Assembly: GCA_027490555.1 (NCBI GenBank)
Contig: JAIXXW010000185.1
Coordinates: 1-15,037 of the forward strand
DNA length: 15,037 nucleotides
Reading direction: 5' to 3'
From: Comamonadaceae bacterium
GTDB taxonomy: Bacteria > Pseudomonadota > Gammaproteobacteria > Burkholderiales > Burkholderiaceae_C
Below are positions 6,649 through 13,985 of this stretch, in pieces. Numbering within the stretch: position 1 is the stretch's first letter; each line of letters begins with the position of its first letter. The notes under the pieces are model-generated. The model was not told the origin of the DNA. It did no database searches and was given only the letters and a program-made list of their open reading frames with translations. The position numbers and the translations under genes were made by a program.

Positions 6649-7851
6649 TCAGGCACCGGCGCTGTGCAGGTGTTCGGCCAGTTGGACCAGGCTGCGGTCT
6701 GAGCCTGCCGGCCCGACCAGCGAGATGCCCAAGGGAGCACCTTGATGGCTGGCCATCGGCAAAGTGATCTGCGGCAAACCCGCCATGCCGGCAACGCAGA
6801 GCAAACTGGTGGCCCGGTTGCGGTAGTCTTCCAACTCGGCATCGGTCTGACGGATCCATGGGGCCACATCGGGCATGGTGGGCATCAAAAGCACCCCGTC
6901 GTGGCCCAATACCTGTTGCATGTGCTGGCGCCAGCGGTCGCGAAAAGCCCGTGCCTTGGCGACCTGCGCATCGCTGACTTGGGAGGACCAGTCAAACCGC
7001 TGTGCCACCGCAGCGCCCAGCACAGGACGGAACCGCTGCAGGAAGGCGCCGTGCACATCCCAGGCCTCCCGCCCCTGAATGGCGCGGAAATGCCAGTACA
7101 TGCTGTCGAGATCACCGAGCATGATGCGCACCGGTTTGGCCTTGCCCAGGCATTGCTCCACCTTGTGACGCACAGGCTTGAGGGCCTTGAGCGCCCCCGG
7201 TGTGGCCAGTGACCACATGTCGGTCGGGGCCAACAAGCGGACCTGACCCGGCAAGGGCCGCGCATCCTGACCCAACAGGACCTGGGCCACACGGGCAAAA
7301 GTGGGCACATCGCGGGCAAACCAGCCACAGGTGTCCAGGCTGGGAGACAGGGCCATGGTGTCTTGCAGGCTGATGCGCCCATGGCTGGGCCGCATGCCCA
7401 CCAAACCACAATGGTTGGCCGGTGCCCGCACCGAGCCGCCAGTGTCCGAACCCAAAGCCACATCGCACAAGCGGTGGGACACGGCCGAGGCCGAACCTGA
7501 AGAAGATCCACCACTGATGCGCTCGGCCACAGCACCATTGATCGGCGCACCAAAATGGGCGTTTTGACCGTTCATGGAAAAAGCCAACTCGTCGGTGACG
7601 GTTTTGCCGACAAAGCGTGCACCGGCGTCAAGCAGGCTTTGCACCACCGGGGCGGTCCGGTCCTGAACGCCTCCCAGTGCCATCAGCATGGGCTGACCGC
7701 CGCTGGTGGGGTAGCCCTTGACGTGGTAGATGTCTTTGACCGCAAAGCTCAAGCCCGACAACGGTCCTGTGGCCGCATGGTCCACCGGGCTGGCGGGGTA
7801 AGGCATGAAGGCGTGGGCGCTGTCCCACAGGGCATCGGTGTGTCGGCTCAT
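6649..7851 (-). CDS. Amidase-signature (AS) family hydrolase
   Basis: A 400-residue amidase with the Ser-cisSer-Lys triad. Lys39 is in FAVKD, the cis-Ser116 is in GGSSSGSASA (114-123), and the nucleophile Ser140 is in GSDTGGSVRAPA (134-145). Distances between them match the family. Such enzymes hydrolyse a C-N amide bond; substrates range from simple amides to allophanate, and the sequence does not decide which. It is shorter than GatA and lacks the C-terminal domain of allophanate hydrolase. The gene is the last of the ABC-transporter operon, 23 bases after the ATPase gene. This suggests it acts on the imported compound or a product of it. The ribosome binding site is weak (GAGCGGAAC before the ATG), so expression may depend on upstream translation. 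Confidence 0.9.
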   Translation of the reverse strand: MSRHTDALWDSAHAFMPYPASPVDHAATGPLSGLSFAVKDIYHVKGYPTSGGQPMLMALGGVQDRTAPVVQSLLDAGARFVGKTVTDELAFSMNGQNAHFGAPINGAVAERISGGSSSGSASAVSHRLCDVALGSDTGGSVRAPANHCGLVGMRPSHGRISLQDTMALSPSLDTCGWFARDVPTFARVAQVLLGQDARPLPGQVRLLAPTDMWSLATPGALKALKPVRHKVEQCLGKAKPVRIMLGDLDSMYWHFRAIQGREAWDVHGAFLQRFRPVLGAAVAQRFDWSSQVSDAQVAKARAFRDRWRQHMQQVLGHDGVLLMPTMPDVAPWIRQTDAELEDYRNRATSLLCVAGMAGLPQITLPMASHQGAPLGISLVGPAGSDRSLVQLAEHLHSAGA

Positions 7852-7874
7852 GTTCCGCTCGGTTCAAAGGGTGA

Positions 7875-8873
7875 TCAGGCAGCTTGTTCGGACTGGACCA
7901 GCAGGCAACGGACACTGTGGCCATCGGTCAGCCAGCTGACGTCCGGGCGGGTGGTCTGGCAGTCTTGCACCGCCACCTTGCACCGGCTCGCAAAAGCACA
8001 ACCCTTGGGCAAATCCGTCAGGTCAGGCGGTGAGCCGGCAATGGTCTCCAGGCGCTGGCCTTTGGCCAAGGCCCCATCGGCGCGGCTTTGCAACAAGGCG
8101 CGGGTGTAGGGGTGACGGGGTTCGCGCATCAGGGTGCGGGCGGGCCCCTCCTCCACAATGCGTCCGGCGTACATCACCGCGATGCGATCGGCCACCTCCA
8201 CCGCAGCGCCGATGTCGTGCGTGACAAAAATCACCGACAGGCCCATTTCCTTTTGCAACTCGCGCAACAGCAACAGGATCTGGATCTGCACCGTCGCGTC
8301 CAGTGCGGTGGTGGGTTCATCGGCCAGCAACAACTGGGGCTGGCAGGCCAGCGCCAGGGCAATCATGGCGCGCTGGCGCATGCCGCCCGACATTTCGTGC
8401 GGATAAGCCTGCAGGCGGCGCTCGGGGCTGGGGATGCGCACCCGCTCGAACAAGGCCAAGGCACGCTGGCGGGCTGTGGCCTCGCTCACATCCTCGTGCC
8501 GGCGGATGGCTTCGATGATTTGCTGCCCCACGCTGTAGACCGGGTCCAGCGCCAGCAAGGGTTCTTGAAAAATCATGGACGCCACGCGCCCACGAAATTG
8601 GCTCAGCTGGTCCGACGACAAATTCAGCACATCGTGATCGCCCACGCGAATGTGTCCTGAAATCTGGGTTTTCTTTTCGGCATGCAAACGCAGCAAGGTG
8701 CGCAAGGTGACGCTTTTGCCAGAGCCTGACTCGCCGATCAGGGCGACCACCTCACCGCGTTGCACGCGCAAGTCCACGCCCGAGACCGCCTGCACGGGTT
8801 TCTTGCCGCCGGTGAAGGTGACATGCAACTGGCGGATGTCCACATAGGCTGGCGTTGATGAATCCGGTTTCAT
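7875..8873 (-). CDS. ABC transporter ATP-binding protein, DppD/OppD type
   Basis: A 332-residue ATPase that powers the importer encoded upstream. Walker A is GESGSGKSV (47-55), the Q-loop is in MIFQEP, the signature is MSGGMRQRAMIALAL, Walker B is LLLADEPTTALD and the H-loop is FVTHD. The C-terminal oligopeptide-transporter domain is present with the HPYTRALL motif and four Cys in the spacing GCAFASRCKVAVQDC...RC. That pattern is typical of DppD/OppD subunits. I chose the ATG at 8873 because AGGAGG (8881-8886) lies seven bases before it and because the protein aligns with the family from there. Residues encoded upstream of it belong to an overlapping frame of the previous gene. It overlaps that gene as ATGA. 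Confidence 0.94.
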   Translation of the reverse strand: MKPDSSTPAYVDIRQLHVTFTGGKKPVQAVSGVDLRVQRGEVVALIGESGSGKSVTLRTLLRLHAEKKTQISGHIRVGDHDVLNLSSDQLSQFRGRVASMIFQEPLLALDPVYSVGQQIIEAIRRHEDVSEATARQRALALFERVRIPSPERRLQAYPHEMSGGMRQRAMIALALACQPQLLLADEPTTALDATVQIQILLLLRELQKEMGLSVIFVTHDIGAAVEVADRIAVMYAGRIVEEGPARTLMREPRHPYTRALLQSRADGALAKGQRLETIAGSPPDLTDLPKGCAFASRCKVAVQDCQTTRPDVSWLTDGHSVRCLLVQSEQAA

Positions 8874-9931
8874 GCCTCGACCTCCTGCGCTTGAGCTGCC
8901 CCGCTTGCGGCAGGGGCTGCAGAGTGGGCAGCGCCAGCCACATGCATCCAGCAAGCCACCTGTTGGCCGTGCGCGGCCGGGGCCAGCACCGGCATTTTTT
9001 CACTGCAAATGGCCTGGGCGTGCACACAACGGGTGTGAAAACGACAGCCGCTGGGCGGGTTGATGGGGTTGGGTGGGTCGCCTGCCAAAGGCGGCGTTTC
9101 GGTGCGCCGGTCCGGGTCCATGGTCGGGATGGAAGACAGCAATGCTTGTGTGTAGGGGTGGGCTGCGTGCTTGAACAGGGTTTCACTGTCCCCCACTTCG
9201 ACCACCTGGCCCAGGTACATCACCATCACCCGGTCGCTCATGTAACGCACCACATTCAGGTCGTGGCTGATGAAGATGTAGGTCAGGCCAAACGCCTCTT
9301 TCAAATCCAGCAGCAGGTTCAGCACCTGGGCTTCCACCGATTTGTCCAGGGCCGAGACCGCCTCGTCCAGGATGATCAGACGCGACTGCAGGGCCAAGGC
9401 CCGCGCGATGTTGACACGCTGTCTTTGACCACCCGAGAGTTCATGCGGATAACGCTCGGCAAAGCGCTGTGGGGCCAGGCCCACCCGATCGAGCAAGTCC
9501 CGCGCACGCTCGATCGCCTCTCGCTCCGGCAGCCCGTGCACCATGGGGGCAAAGGCGATCGAGTCTTCCATGGCCAGGCGCGGATTCAGGGACGCATAGC
9601 TGTCCTGGAACACCATTTGCGCCTGGCGGCGATAGGCTTTCAAGGGCAGCGCAGGGCTGCCCACGGTCTGTCCGTCGAACACCAGCTCGCCCTGGTCGGG
9701 CGCGATCAGCTGCATCAGCAAACGCGCGGTGGTCGACTTGCCGCAACCGGACTCGCCCACCACCCCCAGGGTCTCGCCCTGGAACACATCAAAGCTCACG
9801 CCATCGACCGCACGGACCACGCCCGCACCGCGCCCCAACAAATCTTTCTTGAGTGGGAAATGCTTGACCAGGCCGCGCACCGAAAGCATCGGCTGGGCTG
9901 GAGCACTCCTGTCTTCATGGGCCAGGGTCAT
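8870..9931 (-). CDS. ABC transporter ATP-binding protein, DppF/OppF type
   Basis: A 353-residue second ATPase of the importer. Walker A is GESGCGKST (59-67), the Q-loop is VFQDSYASLNP, LSGGQ is at 165-169, Walker B is LIILDE (185-190) and the H-loop His is residue 223. YASLNPR and DEAVSALDKSVEAQ are typical of the DppF branch. The C-terminal domain has the four-Cys pattern GCRFHTRC...IC...CW and an Ala-rich tail of about 25 residues. The start at 9931 is chosen because GAGGA (9936-9940), partly inside the permease stop, lies four bases before it; the longer frame to 9994 has no support. The two ATPase genes are in DppF-then-DppD order, the reverse of the E. coli dpp operon. Confidence 0.94.
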   Translation of the reverse strand: MTLAHEDRSAPAQPMLSVRGLVKHFPLKKDLLGRGAGVVRAVDGVSFDVFQGETLGVVGESGCGKSTTARLLMQLIAPDQGELVFDGQTVGSPALPLKAYRRQAQMVFQDSYASLNPRLAMEDSIAFAPMVHGLPEREAIERARDLLDRVGLAPQRFAERYPHELSGGQRQRVNIARALALQSRLIILDEAVSALDKSVEAQVLNLLLDLKEAFGLTYIFISHDLNVVRYMSDRVMVMYLGQVVEVGDSETLFKHAAHPYTQALLSSIPTMDPDRRTETPPLAGDPPNPINPPSGCRFHTRCVHAQAICSEKMPVLAPAAHGQQVACWMHVAGAAHSAAPAASGAAQAQEVEA

Positions 9932-9938
9932 GGGGTCC

Positions 9939-10832
9939 TCACTGTTTGATGTCCATGGCCGAGCGCAAGCCGTCGGCCAAAAGGTTGAAGGCAATCGATG
10001 TGATGAAGATCATCACCCCAGGCAAGGCGGCAATCCAGGGTTGGGTGTAAATGGCGGTGCGCAGGGTGTTGAGCATCAGGCCCCATTCCGGCTCTGGCGG
10101 CTTGACCCCCAGCCCCAGAAAGCTCAGGCCGGAAGCCAAAATCATCGAGACCGCGATCAAACTCGTGGCGTACACAAAAATCGGCCCCAGCACATTGCCC
10201 AGCACATGCACCCGCACAATGGTGAACGCCGACGCGCCCGACGCCCGGGCCGCCTCGACAAAATCACGTCCCCGGATTTGCGTGGTCACGCTCTCAGCGA
10301 CACGGGCCAGGGGCGGAATGAAGACGATGGTCAGCGAGATGAGTGAGTTGGTGATGCCGGCCCCCAAGGCACCCGACAGGGCGATGGCCAGCAAGACCGA
10401 TGGGAAGGCATAAAAAACGTCGATGGTGCGCATCAAGACGCTGTTGACCCAGCCCCCCATGTAGCCGGCCGTGATGCCGATCAGGGAGCCAATCACAAAG
10501 GCGCACACCACCGGCGTGATGCCCATGAACAAGGACAGCCGGGCCCCGACCATCAATCGGCTGAGCATGTCGCGGCCCAACTCGTCGGTGCCCAGAGGGT
10601 GCCCCTCAAAACCAATGGGCTTGAGGCGCTTGAGCATGGCGGATTGGTAGGGGTCCATCGGTGCCAGCCAGGGACCCAAAATCGCCAGCACCATCAGGAA
10701 CAACACCACCAGGGCGGCGCCCAGGGCGACCTTGTCGCGTAAAAATCGGCGCCCCACCGTTTCCCAGTAACCCGCTGAACGCTCAAAGACCAGCGCTGGC
10801 ACGGCGCTCGCCGCCGGATTCAAAAATGTCAT
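9939..10832 (-). CDS. ABC transporter permease, DppC type
   Basis: A 297-residue inner-membrane permease of the peptide/nickel/opine class. An N-terminal amphipathic stretch (WETVGRRFLRDKVALGAALVV) leads to the first span. After it come HPLGTDELGRDMLSRLMVGARLSL, the family hallmark, then five more spans. The cytoplasmic EAA loop (FVEAARASGASAFTIVRVHVLGN) contacts the ATPase subunits, and GLSFLGLGVKPPEPEWG near residue 240 is also typical. AAGGA (10839-10843) lies six bases before the ATG. It follows the first permease by 21 bases and is followed by the DppF-type gene after seven bases. No defect was seen. Confidence 0.94.
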   Translation of the reverse strand: MTFLNPAASAVPALVFERSAGYWETVGRRFLRDKVALGAALVVLFLMVLAILGPWLAPMDPYQSAMLKRLKPIGFEGHPLGTDELGRDMLSRLMVGARLSLFMGITPVVCAFVIGSLIGITAGYMGGWVNSVLMRTIDVFYAFPSVLLAIALSGALGAGITNSLISLTIVFIPPLARVAESVTTQIRGRDFVEAARASGASAFTIVRVHVLGNVLGPIFVYATSLIAVSMILASGLSFLGLGVKPPEPEWGLMLNTLRTAIYTQPWIAALPGVMIFITSIAFNLLADGLRSAMDIKQ

Positions 10833-10853
10833 GGCATTTCCTTGTGGTCGGCA

Positions 10854-11807
10854 TCAAGCGCGTGCAATGCGCGGGTCCAGCACGGTCTGGATCACATCCA
10901 CGATGAGGTTGAGGACGACAAAAAACATGGCCAGCACCAGGATCGTGCCTTGCAACAAAGGCAAGTCGCGCTGGAAGATGGCCGAGTTGAGCAAGAAGCC
11001 CGTACCCGGCCAAGAAAAAACCGTCTCGATCAGGATCGATCCCCCGAGCAAATAACCCAGCTGCAGACCCATCACCGCCAGGGCCGTGGGCGCCGCGTTC
11101 TTGACCACGTGCCAGAAGATGCCCAGATTGGTCATGCCCTTGGCGCGCAGACCCACGATGAACTCCTGCGCCAAGATGTCGGCCACCAAAGCCCGGACCG
11201 TGCGGGCGATGATGCCCATGGGGATCACGCTCATGGTGATGGCGGGCAAGATCATGTGCTTGACATGCGCCCAATCCCACACCCATTCGCTGGACCCCCC
11301 CGGGCCAGCACCACCGGGCGGCAGCCACATGAGGATCGAGGAAAACACAATCACCATGACCATGCCCAGCCAGTAGTGCGGCACGCTGACCCCCAAGACC
11401 GAGGTCAGGGAAGCCAGCTTGTCCAACCAGGAATTCTGGAAATACCCCGCCACAAAACCGAACAAACAACCCAGCACAAACCCGATCAGGGTCGCCAGCA
11501 TGGCCAGGCGCAAGGTGTTGCCCACCGCGGTCATGACCTCGCTGGCCACCGGGCGGTTGCTGGCGATCGAGGTGCCCAGATCGCCTTGCAAGGCACGCCA
11601 CACCCAGGTCACAAACTGTTCTGGGTAGGAGCGGTTGAAGCCATACAGCTCGATCAACTGCGCTTGCAGGTCGGCCGATGCATCGGGCGGCAAAATCGAA
11701 ACCAGCGGATCACCCGGTGCCAAGTGCACCAATGCAAAACAAACCAAGGCCACGCCCAACATGATGGGCAGGGAATAGATCAATCGCCGCAACAAAAAGC
11801 CGAGCAT
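10854..11807 (-). CDS. ABC transporter permease, DppB type
   Basis: A 317-residue permease partner. It begins with MLGFLLRRLIYSLPIMLGVALVCFALVHLAPGDP, the standard first span of DppB/OppB proteins. LYGFNRSYPEQFVTWV and GDLGTSI follow, and then five further spans. The EAA-type loop is AKGMTNLGIFWHVVKNA, and ETVFSWPGTG plus the C-terminal VLDPRI motif fit the family. GGAG (11815-11818) lies seven bases before the ATG. It is the first gene after a 101-base gap that separates the permease block from the binding protein and holds two hairpins. Confidence 0.94.
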   Translation of the reverse strand: MLGFLLRRLIYSLPIMLGVALVCFALVHLAPGDPLVSILPPDASADLQAQLIELYGFNRSYPEQFVTWVWRALQGDLGTSIASNRPVASEVMTAVGNTLRLAMLATLIGFVLGCLFGFVAGYFQNSWLDKLASLTSVLGVSVPHYWLGMVMVIVFSSILMWLPPGGAGPGGSSEWVWDWAHVKHMILPAITMSVIPMGIIARTVRALVADILAQEFIVGLRAKGMTNLGIFWHVVKNAAPTALAVMGLQLGYLLGGSILIETVFSWPGTGFLLNSAIFQRDLPLLQGTILVLAMFFVVLNLIVDVIQTVLDPRIARA

Positions 11808-11836
11808 GCCATCACTCCATCACTGCATTCCAATCG

Positions 11837-11872
11837 GTGTGCGGCCCAGCCAGCGCCAGCTGGACCGCACAC
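11837..11872 (-). other. Long intercistronic hairpin (second of two) after the binding-protein gene
   Basis: In the minus-strand transcript, 14 bases at 11872-11859 pair with 14 at 11850-11837 around an eight-base loop (11851-11858). All 14 pairs form in RNA, one of them G-U. No T-run follows. It therefore looks like an mRNA-stabilising or partial-termination element, not a full terminator, allowing more binding protein than permease. Confidence 0.6.
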
Positions 11873-11879
11873 CCAGGGT

Positions 11880-11899
11880 TGTGGGCCCCCGGGCCCACA
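11880..11899 (-). other. Short GC-rich hairpin (first of two) after the binding-protein gene
   Basis: TGTGGGCCC (11880-11888) and GGGCCCACA (11891-11899) are perfect inverted copies with two bases between them. The structure starts 9 bases beyond the binding-protein stop. A realistic loop would open one or two central pairs. No T-run follows. Confidence 0.5.
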
Positions 11900-11908
11900 C
11901 ACGGTCTA

Positions 11909-13579
11909 TCAGTCCATGGAGACTGGCGCCAAATCGACAAACCAGCTGCGGGGTTGCACAAAGCCTTTGACCTTGGTGCTCATGGCACGAGGCCCCACAT
12001 CGTGGGCAATCCAGACAAAAGGTGCCTCTTCGACAATGCGGGCGTGCAGTCTGGCCAAGGCTTCATCGCGACGCTTGTCGTCGAACTGGGTGCGGGCATC
12101 CGCAATCAGTTTTTCAAACTCTGGGTTGCCAAAATAGCCCCAGTTGTTGGACACCGGAGGGAAGGTGCCCGTGCTGGTGAAACGCACCATGCCAAAGAAG
12201 GGGTCCATCGCGGAGAAGCTGACGTTGATCGCGTCCGCACCGTTGGCTGTGGGGTCTTTGGCCCCGCGACGCCAGTTGGTGAACAAGGTGTTCCATTCGA
12301 TCACGTCAAACTGGACATCGAAGAAGCACTGTTTGAGCGACTGCTGGACAAACTCGTTCATCGGCAAGGGCTGCATCTGGCCAGAACCGGATGCGGAAAT
12401 CTGCACCTTGACTTTGAGGGGTTTGGCAGCGCTGTGGCCGGCTTGCGTCATCAAGGCCTTGGCCGCGTTCACGTCGTACTTGATGTCAAACTTGGGGTTG
12501 CCCCACCAGGGGTGGCCTGGTGGCACGGTGCCCTTGGGGGCGGCCATCATGCCGCCCAACAGGGTTCTCAGGCCCTCACGGTCCACGCACAGGTTGGCCG
12601 CATGGCGCACGCGCTTGTCCAGCCAGGGCGAGCCTTCGGCAAACGACAACTGCCATGGCCAGACGTGGGGCTGGGCATTGCTTTCAATCTTGAAACCACG
12701 CTGGCGAATTTGCGGCATGGCGTCGGGCGCCGGTGCCTCGATCCAGTCCACCTGTCCACCGAGCAGGGCTGCGGTGCGGGCATTGGCCTCGGGCATGGGC
12801 ACCAGGACCACCCGGTCCACCTTGGGGATGCGCTTGGGATCCCAATAGGTTTTGTTGGCCACCATTTCCAGTCGCTCACGCGGCACAAAACGGGCCATCT
12901 TGAAGGGGCCAGAGCCGGAGGCATCTGCGGCAAAAGCGGTCCAAGCCGCCCTGGATTTGTCGGCGGGTGTGGCCCCGGCAGCGGCATCAAATTTCTTTTG
13001 CCAATGCGCAGGCGAGGCCATGAACAGATTGGTCAGGTTGATGGGCAGAAAAGCATCGGGTTCGCTGGTGGTCAATTCCACCGTCAGATCGTCGATTTTC
13101 CGGGCGCTGCGCAAGGTGGGCATGCGCGAGGCCGTCACGCCCACCTGGCTGGCATCGAAATGCACCGCGTCTTTGTCCAGCACTTTGCGCACGTTCCAGA
13201 CCACGGCATCGGCATTCAAGGGCGAGCCGTCATGGAATTTCACGCCTGGGCGCAGCTTGAAGGTCCATTTGGTCTTGTCGGTGGCACCCACCGTCCAGGA
13301 CGTGGCCAGGCCGGGCACCACCACACTGGGCGCATCGGACTTGGACAAATCCCACTGGGTCAACGAGTCGTACATCGGGATGCCGGTGAACCGGTTGCCC
13401 TCAAAGCCTTGGTCAGGCTGCCCCAGTGTTCTGGGAATGTCGGCCGCCGTCATGGCGATGCGCAAAACTTTTTCCTGCGCCTGAACGGCCATGGAGATGG
13501 CGCTGAGCCCCATCCCAACAGCCATGGTGAGGGCCCAGGAAGTGGGCAAACGAGGGGAAAGGGAAGACAGCTTCATCAT
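11909..13579 (-). CDS. Periplasmic substrate-binding protein, ABC family 5 (peptide/opine/nickel type)
   Basis: A 556-residue secreted binding protein that delivers substrate to the importer. The N-terminus has a Sec signal: a charged start, a hydrophobic core (WALTMAVGMGLSAISMAV) and a likely signal-peptidase I cut after AVQA at residue 34. There is no lipobox, so it should be soluble in the periplasm. Family features include WTFKLRPGVKFHDGSPLNADAVVWNV, RLEMVANKTYWD, and VCVDREGL in the middle lobe. The frame continues upstream to 13834, but I chose the ATG at 13579 because TGGAG (13585-13589) precedes it and the signal peptide begins there. A second ATG follows at once (13576). Its ligand cannot be read from sequence; the operon suggests a ureide, hydantoin or small peptide-like compound. 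Confidence 0.93.
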   Translation of the reverse strand: MMKLSSLSPRLPTSWALTMAVGMGLSAISMAVQAQEKVLRIAMTAADIPRTLGQPDQGFEGNRFTGIPMYDSLTQWDLSKSDAPSVVVPGLATSWTVGATDKTKWTFKLRPGVKFHDGSPLNADAVVWNVRKVLDKDAVHFDASQVGVTASRMPTLRSARKIDDLTVELTTSEPDAFLPINLTNLFMASPAHWQKKFDAAAGATPADKSRAAWTAFAADASGSGPFKMARFVPRERLEMVANKTYWDPKRIPKVDRVVLVPMPEANARTAALLGGQVDWIEAPAPDAMPQIRQRGFKIESNAQPHVWPWQLSFAEGSPWLDKRVRHAANLCVDREGLRTLLGGMMAAPKGTVPPGHPWWGNPKFDIKYDVNAAKALMTQAGHSAAKPLKVKVQISASGSGQMQPLPMNEFVQQSLKQCFFDVQFDVIEWNTLFTNWRRGAKDPTANGADAINVSFSAMDPFFGMVRFTSTGTFPPVSNNWGYFGNPEFEKLIADARTQFDDKRRDEALARLHARIVEEAPFVWIAHDVGPRAMSTKVKGFVQPRSWFVDLAPVSMD

Positions 13580-13681
13580 CAAGACTCCAGTAAAAGTGCG
13601 TTGAAAAATTGAGCACCAGACCTTGCAAACCAAGAGATCGGTCCTGAAAGCTAACATGGGCTTCAAAAGTCTGGCAAGCAA

Positions 13682-13696
13682 TTTTTGTATGCAATC
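13682..13696 (+). promoter_or_regulatory. Candidate regulator operator, copy 1 (TTTTTGTATGCAATC)
   Basis: Contains TTGTATGCAA (13685-13694), in which four of five base pairs are symmetric, as in operators of GntR-family dimers (TTG/CAA arms around a TA-rich core). It lies 105 bases before the binding-protein start. An identical 15-base copy occurs at 13850-13864. Confidence 0.5.
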
Positions 13697-13785
13697 CCCA
13701 TGCCGGGTGTGGATACCGGGCAAACCCTTCAGAAAAAAGAAGTCAACTCCCAAAATCGCCAATTTCAAGCTGCTTTCAGGGCACA

Positions 13786-13811
13786 ACAATGGTGTTTTCT
13801 GGCACCATTGT
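13786..13811. repeat. 26-bp inverted repeat, possible operator or hairpin
   Basis: ACAATGGTG (13786-13794) and CACCATTGT (13803-13811) are perfect inverted copies nine bases long, eight bases apart. It lies between the two 15-base motifs. It could bind a dimeric regulator or fold in RNA. Confidence 0.5.
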
Positions 13812-13849
13812 GGTTGGCACCGGCTGCGGCTCACCCCAATTTGGCGCTT

Positions 13850-13864
13850 TTTTTGTATGCAATC
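13850..13864 (+). promoter_or_regulatory. Candidate regulator operator, copy 2 (TTTTTGTATGCAATC)
   Basis: Identical to the copy at 13682-13696, same orientation, offset by exactly 168 bases. Its core TTGTATGCAA (13853-13862) lies 123 bases before the racemase start, so each divergent gene has one copy at a similar distance. Confidence 0.5.
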
Positions 13865-13985
13865 AACCCGATTTCTGGCATCCCATTTGCTGCACCTTGC
13901 CCATCATTCCCACGGACCCCAAACCCAGTGCGCCTGCACACCACCCGGGCACAGGGGCTTGGCCATCACCACAGGATGACGCCAC

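Larger units (their letters stand above)
13580..13985. promoter_or_regulatory. Divergent intergenic control region between transporter operon and racemase gene
   Basis: A 406-base gene-free stretch, richer in A and T than its surroundings, between two divergent starts. It holds two identical 15-base motifs, a 26-base inverted repeat and several A or T runs. Both divergent promoters should lie here, but I could not pick convincing -35/-10 pairs. The minus-strand TTGATT...CAAATT pair near site 2 (17-base spacer) is the least bad and remains weak. Confidence 0.6.

Noticed and set aside
8874..8954. Upstream start of the DppD-type ATPase at 8954
   Set aside because: The added residues overlap the end of the previous ATPase in another frame and look non-homologous; AGGAGG precedes the ATG at 8873.
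9932..9994. Upstream start of the DppF-type ATPase at 9994
   Set aside because: The extra 21 residues are encoded by the end of the permease gene in another frame. GAGGA before 9931 and the family alignment support the later start.
11837..13612. Open frame of 591 codons on the plus strand opposite the binding-protein gene
   Set aside because: The opposite strand encodes a clear family-5 binding protein with signal peptide. The plus-strand frame shows no domain, no ribosome binding site that I could support, and runs through the hairpin region.
13801..13830. Possible sigma-54 promoter (TTGGCAC...TGC)
   Set aside because: The distance between the GG and GC elements is 8 bases, not 10, in the best match, and the second TGGCAC copy has no GC at the right place.
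13580..13834. N-terminal extension of the binding protein to an ATG at 13834
   Set aside because: The extension precedes a normal signal peptide, has no motif, and runs through the operator-like repeats. TGGAG before 13579 marks the real start.
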